Part shown: positions 36,835 through 48,738 of the stretch, in pieces
Position numbering within the stretch: the stretch's first letter is position 1
Layout: every line of letters starts with the position of its first letter
Made by a program: the position numbers and the translations under genes
DNA from: Hermatobates lingyangjiaoensis
Taxonomy: Eukaryota > Arthropoda > Insecta > Hemiptera > Hermatobatidae
Direction of reading: 5' to 3'
NCBI GenBank assembly: GCA_026182355.1
Contig: JAPFBL010000068.1
Coordinates: 5,769,001 to 5,833,000 of the forward strand
DNA length: 64,000 nucleotides
Notes under the pieces: generated by a model
Seen by the model: the letters and a program-made list of their open reading frames with translations, nothing else
Told to the model about the DNA's origin: nothing
Databases searched by the model: none

Positions 36835-38440
36835 CAAACACATAACTACTAAACAACCAAGGAAAACATACACAGTATAACTAAAATAAGAATAATCATA
36901 ACTGTTTATACACATCAAAACCAGTTTCTACCCCTAAAAACATGTAAGTTGCAAGGAAGAGTCGAATAGACATAGCTATGTAAATCATGACTTATAGATC
37001 ATAAAACACATACGTACTTAACAACCATAAAGCAGTATAACTAAAATAAGAATAATCATAACTGTTTATACACAACAAAACCGTTTCTACCCCTAAAACA
37101 TATCAGTTGCAAGAAAGAGTAGAATAGACATAGCTATGTAAAACATTACTTATAGATCATAAAACACATACCTACTTAACAACTATAAAGCAGTAAAACT
37201 AAAATAAGAATAATCATACCTGGTTATACATATCAACAACGTTTTTACCCCTAACAACATGTAAGTTGCAAGGAAGAGTAGAATAAACATAGCTATGTAA
37301 AACATGACTTATATATCATAAAACACATACCTACTTAACAACTATAAAGCAGTAAAACTAAAATAAGAATAATCATACCTGGTTATACACATCAAAACCG
37401 TTTCTACCCCTAAAACATATCAGTTGTAAGAAAGAGTAGAATAAACATAGCTGTGTAAAATATGACTTATAGATCATAAAGCACATACCTACTTAACAAC
37501 TATAAAACAGTATAACTAAAATAAGAATAATCATACCTGTTTATACACATCAAAACCGTTTTTACCCCTAAAAACATATAAGTAGCAAGAAAGAGTAGAA
37601 TAAACATAGCTGTGTAAAATATGACTTATAGATCATAAAGCACATACCTACTTAACAACTATAAAACAGTATAACTAAAATAAGAATAATCATACCTGGT
37701 TATACACATCAAAACCGTTTCTACCCCTAAAACATATCAGTTGTAAGAAAGAGTAGAATAGACATAGCTATGTAAATCATGACTTATAGATCATAAAACA
37801 CATGCCTACTTAACAACTATAAAGCAGTAAACTAAAATAAGAATAATCATACCTGGTTATACATATCAACAACCGTTTTTACCCCTAAAAACATGTAAGT
37901 TGCAAGGAAGAGTAGAATAGACATAGCTATGTAAATCATGACTTATAGATCATAAAACACATACCTACTTAACAACTATAAAGCAGTTTAACTAAAATAA
38001 GAATAATCATACCTGGTTATACACATCAACACTACCTCTAAAACATATCACTTGCAAGAAAGAGTAGAATAGACATAGTTATGTAAAAGATGACTTATAG
38101 ATCATAAAACACATACCTACTTAACAACTATAAAGCAGTATAACTAAAATAAGAATAATCATACGTGGTTATACATATCAACACTGTTTCTACCCCTAAA
38201 ACATATCACTTGCAAGAAAGAGTAGAATAGACATAGTTATGTAAAAGATGACTTATAGATCATAAAACACATACCTATTTAACAACTATAAAGCAGTATA
38301 ACTAAAATAAGAATAATCATACGTGGTTATACATATCAACACTGTTTCTACCCCTAAAACATATCAGTTGCAAGAAAGAGTAGAATAGACATAGCTATGT
38401 ATAAGTTGACTTATTGATTGTATAAAACATACCTTTTTAA
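36835..38440 (+). repeat. 159-bp satellite array, ten units
   Basis: Ten tandem units. The landmark AAAATAAGAATAATCA occurs near 36883, 37043, 37201, 37360, 37518, 37677, 37834, 37994, 38146 and 38304, giving spacings of 157-160 bp, with one of 152 bp caused by a small deletion. Each unit runs through CATACCTACTTAACAACTAT, AAGCAGTATAACTAAAATAA, CCGTTTCTACCCCTAAAACA, AGAGTAGAATAGACATAGCT and CATGACTTATAGATCATAAA. Units are about 90-98% identical. No coding potential. Confidence 0.95.
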
Positions 38441-38579
38441 CAACTCTAAATTAAATGTTACCTTACAAAAGAGAATTAATATCAGGATGTTGTCATGCCT
38501 CTTCAGAATTCTCAAAAAGTTTGTATTCCTTTATCAATTGATTTAATTGGTTGAATGTAATAGAAACAGCTAAAAAATA

Positions 38580-39200
38580 AACATTTAAATATTATAGATA
38601 AGCTATTCTATTCAATAGTTGTAAGTTACAAGTACCTCATAGAGTAAAATTAAAATAAAATTTAGGTATACATCTCCATATACCTGAAAAGTTTTTCTAC
38701 CTGCAAATGATATCAACATGTAGAATGAAAATACTTATGAAAACAAAAATTTATAGTTAATAAAACATATATTGCATACAAGAAATATAACTTATTTTTA
38801 CAGTAGTTTAAAACAATAAGAATGTGATCAACACCTCTTTATCACTTCAAATACATTTCTATTCCCCAAAAGTAGTTCTACATGGAGAGTAGATGAGAAA
38901 TATATATGTAACTAAAGACTTAAATGCAATAAACACAAAAACCATTCAACATATATGAGGTACCTCACACATATACCTTTAATACAACTAAAGAAACATG
39001 TAACCAAACTTCTTCCTACACAACAAGAGCTTTACTGGTCCCATAACATATGAGTTACACAAGAGAGTAGATTGAAAAAGTAATGCATATAGAGATTTAA
39101 AAAATGTAAAACACCCATGTATTCAACGACAAGTTACCTACACAGTAGAATTACAATAAGAATAATCAGACATCTTCATATACCTAAAAAACCTTTGCCA
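38580..39200 (+). repeat. Decayed edge of the satellite array
   Basis: Diverged units continue past the clean array. The clearest is at 39110-39190: GTATTCAACGACAAGTTACC, then ACAGTAGAATTACAATAAGA and ATAATCAGACATC, which parallels the satellite's AACAACTAT...GCAGTATAACTAAAATAAGAATAATCATAC. GAGTAGA and CATAACATATGAGTT also recur in satellite order. Confidence 0.6.
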
Positions 39201-39211
39201 TGGTTCTAGGG

Positions 39212-39796
39212 TAGTGGTTCTGAATCTGCTTGAAGTTGGGGAGTTCTTATTTCTACAAACAGCTGAAACACACTGTATACAAATCTCCGAGAAAGGTTTT
39301 AATTACATCAAATAAAATATGATAAAAATAATCATTAAAAATTAAAGAAAATGAGACTTACTTTCAGTTTGTTTCTTCTTCTGCCCAGGGAAATATAAAC
39401 ATGTTGAGCCTTGGCGTCTTCTTCAGTGTTTGGGGCTAAAAAGTTTTATAGGGATAGGGAGGACCTCGAATTTCTTCTTCAAACCATTGAAATGTTTTTA
39501 TGTCTTGCCTGTTTTGACTATGGAATAATGTTGCTGCAAATTGTACATTTTTGCTCAGAGTGGTGAACAAAAGTAATCTCGCCATTGGTAGAATATATTC
39601 GTTGCATATAAAATATTTGAGGTGAGTAGGTCTTCTTAAGAAGAAAATCGCTATTACTTATCACTAATAATAATGTTGCGTTCACAAAAAGAGATACATT
39701 TTTAAGATGAGGTATGGTGACTACGTTTTTATGTATGGATATATTATTTGAATCACTGAGAGACACCTAGAAATCCTATAGACCCCTTGAGAATCA
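39212..39796. mobile_element. Possible non-autonomous hAT element
   Basis: The left end AGTGGTTCTGAA and the right end TTGAGAATCACT are imperfect inverted repeats of the hAT type CAGTGGTTCTCAA, each followed inward by a G-rich run (GGGGAG and, complemented, GGGGTC). No 8-bp target duplication could be confirmed. The internal minus-strand frame 39518-39766 has no recognisable domain. Confidence 0.4.
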
Positions 39797-40164
39797 CTCT
39801 TATAGAGACTTAACAAATTACGATCTGTCTGCAAAGAACAGTGGAAGTAAAAAGTTTTCAAACAGTGTAAGACGTTGAGTGTGCTTTGCTAGTACTATAG
39901 TAAGCTAAACACATAAACCTGAAATGATTACATGCATTAACATATAACATGCCCACTAACCTGTGTACAGGTATCCTTTCGTCTGTACCTGCAACAATAC
40001 ACACATGTTAACATTACCTCAATGGTTATATAAAATAGGGTAGAATCTTTGTCAGTCACGGTTGTGACTAGTCATAATAAAATAATTCTGGTATATGTCA
40101 AACATGAAGTAATTCTTGTCGTTTTCTTCATTTACAAACAAACCTATTATACCCTAATAAGTTG

Positions 40165-40900
40165 TTAATGCAAAAAAATATTGTTAATATTACCTTCGCA
40201 TTATATTAACTCGGTGCATTGTCGACCATGTTTTTTTGAAGAAGAGCAATTGCGGACTGGTTCAGTTCAATAAATAAAAAAATGTATTTTTTACATCAAA
40301 ATTTATTATAAGAACACGTATTCCATGTGTGTTTCATATCGGTGAATCAGAAAATTAACTACCATTTAAATTTTAATTTATTGCAATAAATTCAACATAT
40401 ATGTTTTGAAACATAGGTAAATTATAGTTAAAAGAATAGTGTTGACATAAAAATGAAGTGCTATTATCTTCGGACAAAAAAAATTGTTAATATTACTTTC
40501 CCATTAGAGTACCTAGGTGCATTGTCGGCCATGTTTTTTTGATGAAAAGTAATAGTGCACTGGTTCAGTTCAATATAGAAAAAATGTATTTTTTATATCG
40601 CCATTTATGATAATAGCACGTATTCCATGTGTATTTCATATCGATGAATAAAAAAGGAAGCAATTATTTTAATACAAGTAAAGCAAAAAATTAACTACCA
40701 TTTAAATTTTAATTTATTGCATATAATTTAACATATAGTTAAATTATAGTTAAAAGACTAGTGTTAACAAAAAATATCAAGTGACATTATGTGTAAACAA
40801 AGAAAACTTGTTGAATTTACCTCGGCATAAGCCACAGTGCATTTTCCGCCATGATTCTTTGATGAAGGGAAGTTGTAGACTGGTTCGAGCATGAAAAGAA
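40165..40900. repeat. ~315-bp tandem repeat, 2.3 units
   Basis: Three consecutive units start with TTGTTAATATTACCTTCGCA or variants at about 40180, 40485 and 40808. They share GTGCATTGTCG-CCATG, TGGTTCAGTTCAAT, GTATTCCATGTGT, ACTACCATTTAAATTTTAAT and GTTAAATTATAGTTAAAAGA; the third unit is cut short after about 100 bases. Divergence is roughly 15-20%. Confidence 0.85.
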
Positions 40901-41829
40901 CTTTAGGGAGTCCAAGAGTTCACTTACACATACCTAGAACAGAATGGCCAACCCCATTATGACTTCTTTTTACATCATTTTAAAATCAAACAAATTTATT
41001 AAATGTTTCATAGAAGTTGAAATTTTCTTGATAGTTATTTTGTTTGAAAGTTTTCTTTTTACACTGTTTAGTGATAAATTTTATTCCTATTGCTATATGA
41101 TTTACATTAATAAGGAATTGAGAATAATGGCTATAATTTAAAATAATACTTTTTTTTAAATAACTTCCAGGAATAAGTTCCATGAAACTTATTAAATTTG
41201 TAAATATCTTAAAATAAAACATGTGTGCATATTACATTTGACTGCCTTCCACGGACTACATGCATATGCTATCCTTCCCATAATCATTAATATAATTTCT
41301 AAGTATAGACATTTAGACAACTAACTTTTGGTACTTAATAAAAACATTATACTATAGAAATAATCTCACTAAATGAAAGACTGTAAACAGAAATACTGCA
41401 CAAAGTATAATTTGTGCACAACATAAAAATAACTGAACTCAACAGTACTGTGAGTAAATTTATTATTGAATTCATTGATAATCAATTTAATTAATTGATT
41501 AGTATAATGTGGGTGGTGTCTTTATTATTAAAATTATAAATAGAGTATACTGAATAATTATACATTTTGGAAAAATATTTGTAAGTCATTATTCAAAGTC
41601 TCCCAATAGAAGGATTTTTAAACCTTTAAAATAAAGTTTTATTGTGTTTTTTGTTGTTTGGAGGTTTATATATACATAAAAACTCTTGTATTTTCTCTCT
41701 TTATTATATATCATTAATGTCATTTACTAATTATTATTTTATTATTATTATTTGTGATATATTTATTATATGACAATATATATTAGGCGTTTATTGCCTG
41801 CATGAGACATTAACACTCTCAGAATATAT

Positions 41830-42065
41830 ATATAAAGATTTCACATGAACACGTGAAATAACAATCAATGATCAAACGACAATAAGAAATGTGAAAACAA
41901 GACTAAGATCTTTCAACCGTAACAAGCAGTCTTCATTAGAGTCAAAAACCCAGCTCAGTTGAATTTTTGACTCTGACGAAGACCGCTTGTTACGGTTGAA
42001 AGATCTTAGTCTTGTTTTACCATTTCTTATTGTGGTTTGATCATATATATATATATATATATATA
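41830..42065. repeat. Palindromic element with hammerhead-like motif, copy 4
   Basis: Head-to-head arms (41830-41955 and 41960-42045) flanked by TA runs. Left: CACGTGAAATAACAATCAAT, AAGACTAAGATCTTTCAACC. Right: GGTTGAAAGATCTTAGTCTT, TTATTGTGGTTTGATCA. The right arm has the best preserved core in the window: GACT (41969-41972), CTGACGA (41973-41979), GACCG/CGGTT stem, GAAA (41998-42001), AGATCT, T (42007), AGTC (42008-42011). Confidence 0.8.
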
Positions 42066-42237
42066 TTACTTTTATAAATGTAAATACAGGCAGTAATAAT
42101 CAATTTGTATATCCAAATAAATACGCATCCCAATAACAGATAAATTATCCGTGTAACTAGCTTTTAAGATTCAAAAGAAAAGTGCATACATACATACATT
42201 AGGGTAGATAGGTAGCAGATTTTCCTTAAGACATGTT

Positions 42238-42742
42238 TGATTAAAGTGAACCGCAGTCTCGGCATTCAGGAGTTTCTAACTGAGGGATTCGATGTTATAA
42301 ACCAATTTCGTCTATGAGGGGTTAATCGAAATGGGAGTTGCTCAGCTGACATATTACACAAGAAATCTTCAATGCAACAGAAAAGAGTAAATATATTAAA
42401 ACAGAAAAATTAAATAAAGGTACAATAAAGATAAGACAATAAAAGGAAGTAATATAATAAAAGAAGAAAAAGAGGTTGCCTGAGATGTTAAGTTGCCTTA
42501 TCTTTACCTATCAGCAACCTCATTTTCTTCTTTTATTTTATCCTTTTATTATCTTATATCTAAATATTTGTTCAATTTTTTTGTTGTAATATGTTTACAG
42601 TTTTCTGTTACACTGAAGTTATCTTCTGAAACATGTTACTTGGCAACTCCTATTTCGATTAATCATTGATAGAAAGAAATTAGTTTATAAATTGAATCTC
42701 TCAGTCAGCTGATCGAGCCAAACTGCGATTTACTATAATGAA
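42238..42742. repeat. ~230-bp-arm imperfect palindrome at the left edge of the 1.59-kb repeat
   Basis: The left arm (42238-42478: TTAAAGTGAACCGCAGTCTC ... AATCGAAATGGGAGTTGC ... AGAAAAAGAGGTTG) is the diverged reverse complement of the right arm (42515-42742: CAACCTCATTTTCTTCTTTT ... CAACTCCTATTTCGATTAAT ... AAACTGCGATTTACTATAAT). The loop is about 36 bases. Another copy of this repeat lies at 54553. The 1.59-kb direct repeat begins at the tip of this palindrome. Confidence 0.7.
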
Positions 42743-44063
42743 ATATATATATATAGGTTCAAATACAAATGACATCTGTGTGAAAGAAGATGTGATTTAT
42801 TCTAGGGTTGCTAGCTACAAATAGATACATAATAAATACATATATAAAATAATATGGAATTTCTCTTCTCTAAGACAAGTAGGGCAGAATCTGTGTTCCT
42901 GAACCTAAATAACGGTCGTTACTGTTGTTTCAATTGAAAGGTGTTAACTTACCTTAATGGTTCACATCATCCCGATATCTAGGATTAAGTGACAAATGAT
43001 AAAGGACCTCATTGATAAAGAAGTAATGAGGACGACTTCTATTTATGGATGTTTCAACTAGCCACAGGCAGAAAAAAAGTATAAATATGACCTTGCCGTC
43101 CAAAAAATGTTTGGTTGATTTAAATTTGAATCACCTTGGTTTGTCAGAATGTGGATTGGATACTCAAAAGAATATAAACTTATAATCTGTAAACCATAGC
43201 ACATCTCGACTGTTTCCAAATGGAAACTCAACAATTCTGTCCTACCTTAACCCGCTTGCACCAGCCTTTCTCACACGAGCAAATAAGCAACCCAAGGAAA
43301 AAGTAAATATAAATAGAAAACGTAATTAGACATTGCCAACTTTATTTACTTACTAACATAAGAAGCACATATACATACATGCTCACACACACAGTAATAA
43401 TCCTGATTAACAGAAAGTTATTTATAATATTTCATACAAATTATATTCTACTTTTATAGTGATTTCTATATATATACCTTTAACAATATTGTCAGAGTAA
43501 TATAGGAAATGCTACTAATTAATATTAGCTGGCAATAGTTCTCTATTATAGACATAGAGGTCTACATTAGTGAACTATTATTAGTATTATTCGTCACGAG
43601 AGGTAGAGATCCCCTGGCTAATAATATAAATATATACATAAGACACAGTAGGTAGAAATTCAAATAACAATTACATACATAATTTTAACGAAAAATTTGA
43701 AATCCTAAATAAATTTTACAAAAATGTAATGTCTAATTCTATAGTGCAATTGATTTAAGAATGTGTATTTAGTTTTAGACATAACTATATTATGTAGTAA
43801 TTCATTTATTTATTAAAATTGCGTTATTAAAAAATTTTCCCTCTGCCTTATAAAAGTGTTATCTTTTTTAAATCATTGTTAAAAGTTTTGACTGATTTTA
43901 TTTTTTTTCTCAAAAACTTGTATCAAAATACAGTTTTCTTTTACCAACAATTTAGTGAGAAAGGGGTATTATTTGATACGGAAGTAAATGAGAAAACATA
44001 TAAAGAGTGGTTTAAGAAGTTTAAGAGGGAATACAACTGACAGAATGAGACTGATATTGGTAG
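42477..44063. repeat. 1.59-kb direct repeat, left copy
   Basis: Near-identical to 47140-48738 over its whole length. Between TGCCTGAGATGTTAAGTTGC and GATATTGGTAG I count about a dozen substitutions and a few small indels, about 1% divergence. Differences include a short extra CACATACATAATAAATA-like stretch in the right copy. No coding region is evident, apart from a weak W-F-K-K-F-K frame near the right end. Identity stops exactly at the Jockey fragment. It starts with TG but does not end in CA, and there is no primer-binding site, so an LTR is not supported. Confidence 0.92.
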
Positions 44064-46316
44064 GGAATTATCTGGTTACCAATGAAGACAGGAGGAGGAC
44101 GGGGAGAGACACCCTTGCAGAATCGAACATGGGTACTCTTTGTTGGGTTCAACGCTAGTTTCCACTTTGTGAACCAATGCAAAGCCCCATCGAGGAAACA
44201 TTGCAATTTCCTGGTGGCATAGCTCACATTAGCACATCTATAAGCTACAGCGGTGTCATCAGCAAAGAGTCCGAGAAATGTCTCGATCTGATTGGGTGAA
44301 TTGGGAGTTATTATAGGAGGAGGCTTGGGGAAGTCAAATGTATACAGGCAATATAGGATTGGACCAAGAACACTACCCTGGGGAACACCTCTATGCATTT
44401 GTCCAGTTGGAGAATGTCCGTCATTAATAGAAACAAAAAATTTTCGTCCAGAGAGGAAAGACCCAATAATCTCCACAAACCATTCAGGCAAACCAAAACA
44501 GCCTAGTTTGTGCAATAGACCTCTATGTCAGACAGAGTCGAAAGCTCGCTCCAGATCCAGAAACACTGCCACTGTCTTATAAGGGAGGAATGGCCTTGCC
44601 AGTGTCGTTCCTTGCTTGATGAACTGGACCAATCTTCGAAGCTGTAAAGTGGTCCCATGTTGACTTCGAAAGCCAAACTGTTCCGGCTGGAATGGCAAAT
44701 AAGGTTTTATTTTTGAAAGGATCAGCCTCTCAAAGACTTTACCCAGACAAGGTAACAGGCTAATAGGTCTATAGTCCTGCGGGGAATGACCTGACTTGTG
44801 TGGCTTTTGTAATAATATGACTTTAGCTAACTTCCACGCAGCTGGGAAGTAGCGCAGCCGAAGACAAGAGTTATAAAGTGCAGTCAAGGCTGCTACAACT
44901 TTAGGGGGAAGTTTCGAAAGTAATTTATTACAAATGCCATCATAACCAGGGGAGGATTTTGATTTAAGGATGAAATGATCAGTTGAATTTCGGTGGGAGA
45001 AAAGAATATTGGATTAGGAGGACGAGTGTTAGTTATAAGGGTGGATACAAAGGGAATGGGAGAGGGAGGGTGAGATCTGTACAGGTTTAGGAGGTAGTGG
45101 TAGAAGGTTGAGGCCTTCTGGGTGTCGTCTATGAGAGGCTGGTTATTCTCCCTCAGGGGGTGAGACGCCTGTGACATACTTGGTCTTTTCTTCATATGTC
45201 TGATAATACGCCACGCAATAACATGAGTCGGGTCTTCTTCAGAGCTAAGAAGATTGGCCCAATGTCTACCATTGTGGGACCTGATAAGAGAACGAATCTC
45301 CCATTGTGCTTTATTGAACATCTTGCGAATTCCTTGATCTCTTGTGACTTGAAACAACTTCCTCAGTCTGTTCTTTTCCTTAATTTTTTGTAAGATATAG
45401 GGAGGGAGGGGATTAAGATAGGTGCAGGAGGGTTTATTGACGGATGATTTTTGAAGTGAAGATGACAGATGTTCTGTAAAGGATTTGAGAAAATTGTCAA
45501 TATCTAAAGGAGTGGAAAGGTTTTTCGGAAATGGAAGGTTCTGAGAAACAAGGGAATAAAACGATTTCCAATTGGTTTTAAATTTACTTACGTTAGGTCT
45601 GTAGTTTATTTTAAATTTGTGTAGACAGAACAGAACTGGTAGGTGAGTTGAGTCAAGGCAGTTTAAGACCTCAGAAGTCACAATATGATTGACATTGCAA
45701 GAAAGAGAAACGTCCAGAATATCAGGTCGGCCGGCAGCAGGCCGAGGATATGTGTGGGTGTTGAGGGAGCATGAATGAGAACATTGGAGTTGAGGATAAG
45801 GTCAAGGAGAATGGAGCCTGAATGATTGTCAGTGCAACAGCCCCAAGCAGTGTTTTTGGCATTCAGGTCTCCCCCTACGATAGAGGGAATACCTGAATGC
45901 AGTAACTGTCGGAGGTGATTGACGTTTAAGGGAGTATGGGGAGGTTTGTATACTGCTGATATGAGCAGGGGGATATTGGAGTTAGGGAACTGGATCTTCA
46001 CTGACGTGTGTTCAAGGGGAGCCCAATCCCTCATAATTCTAGCATAGGGGATACTATTGCGAATAAGAACTGCTGTACCACCCCCAAAAGTGGGCCTGTC
46101 AGTTCTCTCTACTTTGTAGCCCGGAATGGAGAAGCGAATATTGGGCTTTAAGAACGTCTCAGACAATAGAACCAAATCAGGTTTGAGAGATTCTAGCAGC
46201 TGAGAGAGTTCTGCCTTTCCTCTCTGGACACCACCAGGATTGTACACAATGTAAGTCAACGAGTCAGGGGGAACGTTAAATGCTGTCGCAGCCATTGGTT
46301 CTAGAGCAAATGTCAA
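44064..46316 (-). pseudogene. Jockey ORF2 (endonuclease-reverse transcriptase), broken and truncated
   Basis: Starts at the ATG at 46316. The apurinic-type endonuclease domain (46260-45690) shows P-D-L-V-L-L-S-E-T-F-L, G-G-G-T-A-V-L-I-R, V-Y-K-P-P and G-G-D-L-N-A-K-N, the last being the metal-binding G-D-L-N-A-K motif. Frameshifts follow near 45700 and 44940. The RT domain shows Y-R-P-I-S-L-L, F-G-F-R, D-L-E-R-A-F-D-S, G-V-P-Q-G-S-V-L-G-P and the catalytic F-A-D-D-T-A (about 44260). A stop replaces the usual tryptophan after A-F-D-S-V (about 44527). The frame runs into the 1.59-kb repeat at 44063 and ends 14 codons later, without thumb or C-terminal domain. Confidence 0.9.
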
Positions 46317-47139
46317 CGTCTGTTAGTTGGTCAGTGAGGTTATCGTGGTGGAAGTTAGAGGCCTCGGCTAGCTTTGTTGTGATCAGATCCAAGACCCCTG
46401 ACTTCTTGAGGATGTTTACGATATATTCATCCAATTCCGAAGAAGATTTGTTAGAACTTGATTCTGGACTTTTCTTTCGTCCAAGACTGTCTCTATAGGA
46501 GACAGTCAATGGAGGAGGCATTGGAGCGGGAATGAGTCTGGGATCAGTGGATGGAGAAGGAGGAGAAGGGGGAGGGGATTTGCTAAACACGGGCAACCAC
46601 GGTAGTTAGCAGGATGTGCTCCCTTGCAGTTTACACAAACTGGTGATGTCTGCTTGGGAGCGGGACAGGACGAATAATGGTGGTTACCAGGGCAGCGAAC
46701 ACAGCGAGGAACCTCTCTGCACCAAGTCTGAGTATGGCCCAGTCGCTGGCATCTAAAGCACTGCGTTGGCCCAGGCCTTCTGCGGGATTCCTCGACCGTA
46801 ATCGCAATGCCCAGACAACTGGACACCGAGGTGATCGTTTTGATATTAGGGCCAGGCTCAACCGTAATTTCAAAAACTGGGAGTGGTCTGGGTACTGTGT
46901 CGTCAGGGAATCTTGGCCTTCTGGATACTAACTGTCTCGCTCGTGCCCTATGTCCTTTGTCCAAGAAGTCCTTCTCTATATCTGTCGGGTCTGTGTCAGT
47001 CGGTAAGTACTTAATTATAAATTTTAAAGATTTAGGTTCCCAGGGAGGTCTAAAGGAGTGAAACTCAATATCCATATTTTTTAGTGACTTTGTCACCGTC
47101 CGGTAGGCAGTCGGTGTCTTGGTCTGAATCCTAATAGAC
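46276..47139 (-). pseudogene. Jockey ORF1 (Gag-like) with zinc knuckles, frameshifted
   Basis: The minus-strand frame is open from the repeat boundary at 47139 (upstream of the ATG at 47096), so the start is missing. L-K-F-I-I-K-Y-L-P-T-D-T-D-P-T-D-I-E belongs to the PRE_C2HC-type region that precedes the knuckles. Three CCHC-like knuckles follow: C-F-R-C-Q-R-L-G-H-T-Q-T-W-C, C-V-R-C-P-G-N-H-H-Y-S-S-C and C-V-N-C-K-G-A-H-P-A-N-Y-R-G-C. These bind element RNA in the ribonucleoprotein. A frameshift near 46590 moves the proline-rich tail into another frame (46596-46276), which overlaps the start of ORF2 by about 40 bases. Confidence 0.88.
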
Positions 47140-48738
47140 TGCCTGAGATGTTAAGTTGCCTTATCTTTACCTATCAGCAACCTCATTTTCTTCTTTTATT
47201 TTATCCTTTTATTATCTTATATCTAAATATTTGTTCAATTTTTTTGTTGTAATATGTTTACAGTTTTCTGTTACACTGAAGTTATCTTCTGAAACATGTT
47301 ACTTGGCAACTCCTATTTCGATTAATCATTGATAGAAAGAAATTAGTTTATAAATTGAATCTCTCAGTCAGCTGATCGAGCCAAACTGCGATTTACTATA
47401 ATAAAATATATATATATAGGTTCAAATACAAATGACATCTGTGTGAAAGAAGATGTGATTTATTCTAGGGTTGCTAGTTACAAATACATAATAAACACAT
47501 ACATAATAAATACATATATAAAATAATATGGAATTTCTCTTCTCTAAGACAAGTAGAGCAGAATCTGTGTTCCTGAACCTAAATAACTGTCGTTACTGTT
47601 GTTTCAATTGAAAGGTGTTAACTTACCTTAATGGTTCACATCATCCCGATATCTAGGATTAAGTGACAAATGATAAAGGACCTCATTGATAAAGAGGTAA
47701 TGAGGACGACTTCTATTTATAGATGTTTCAACTAACCACAGGCAGAAAAAAAGTATAAATATGACCTTGCCGTCCAAAAAATGTTTGGTTGATTTAAATT
47801 TGAATCACCTTGGTTTGTCAGAATGTGGATTGGATACTCAAAAGAATATAAACTTATAATCTGTAAACCATAGCACATCTCGACTGTTTCCAAATGGAAA
47901 CTCAACAATTCTGTCCTACCTTAACCCGCTTGCACCAGCCTTTCTCACACGAGCAAATGAGCAACCCAAGGAAAAAGTAAATATAAATAGAAAACGTAAT
48001 TAGACATTGCCAACTTTATTTACTTACTAACATAAGAAGCACATATACATACATGCTCACACACACAGTAATAATCCTGATTAACAGAAAGTTATTTATA
48101 ATATTTCATACAAATTATATTCTTCTTTTATAGTGATTTCTATATATATACCTTTAACAATATTGTCAGAGTAATATAGGAAATGCTACTAATTAATATT
48201 AGCTGGCAATAGTTCTCTATTATAGACATAGAGGTCTACATTAGTGAACTATTATTAGTATTATTCGTCACGAGAGGTAGAGATCCCCTGGCTAATAATA
48301 TAAATATATACATAAGACACAGTAGGTAGAAATTCAAATAACAATTACATACATAATTTTAACGAAAAATTTGAAATCCTAAATAAATTTTACAAAAATG
48401 TAATGTCTAATTCTATAGTGCAATTGATTTAAGAATGTGTATTTAGTTTTAGACATAACTATATTATGTAGTAATTCATTTATTTATTAAAATTGCGTTA
48501 TTAAAAAATTTTTCCCTCTGCCTTATAAAAGTTTTATCTTTTTTAAATCATTGTTAAAAGTTTTGACTGATTTTATTTTTTTTCTCAAAAACTTGTATCA
48601 AAATACAGTTTTCTTTTACCAACAATTTAGTGAGAAAGGGGTATTATTTGATACGGAAGTAAATGAGAAAACATATAAAGAGTGGTTTAAGAAGTTTAAG
48701 AGGGAATACAACTGACAGAATGAGACTGATATTGGTAG
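47140..48738. repeat. 1.59-kb direct repeat, right copy
   Basis: Counterpart of 42477-44063 in the same orientation. On its left it abuts Jockey sequence; on its right, sequence continues (AAAGACGATAAAGG) without an obvious element boundary, so the right junction looks like the original locus. The left arm of the palindrome present beside the left copy is absent here. Confidence 0.92.

Larger units (their letters stand above)
44064..47139 (-). mobile_element. Jockey-type non-LTR retrotransposon fragment, cut at both ends
   Basis: A 3.08-kb minus-strand segment running from inside ORF1 (right) to inside the RT domain of ORF2 (left). It lacks the ORF1 N-terminus, the 5'UTR, the RT thumb and C-terminus, the 3'UTR and the poly(A) tail. 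Both boundaries coincide with the 1.59-kb direct repeats. Such double truncation is not how target-primed insertion ends an element, which loses only the 5' side. Frameshifts and a stop show it is dead. It sits in receptor intron 2, antisense to the gene. Confidence 0.9.

Noticed and set aside
36835..38440. CRISPR-like array
   Set aside because: Units are contiguous without unique spacers, in an animal nuclear sequence; this is a satellite.
42600..42640. CTGAAGTTATCTTCTGAAACATGT as a further hammerhead-like core (also in the right repeat)
   Set aside because: A9 is replaced by T and no stem I complement is present, although the ACATGT tail resembles the others.
43990..44063. Mariner-like N-terminal frame (T-Y-K-E-W-F-K-K-F-K) near the end of both 1.59-kb repeats
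   Set aside because: Only a short match, with a stop soon after; no further transposase motif in either copy.
42477..48738. An LTR retrotransposon with 1.59-kb LTRs
   Set aside because: The repeats begin TG but do not end CA, no primer-binding site or polypurine tract adjoins them, and the interior is a non-LTR fragment cut in two coding regions.
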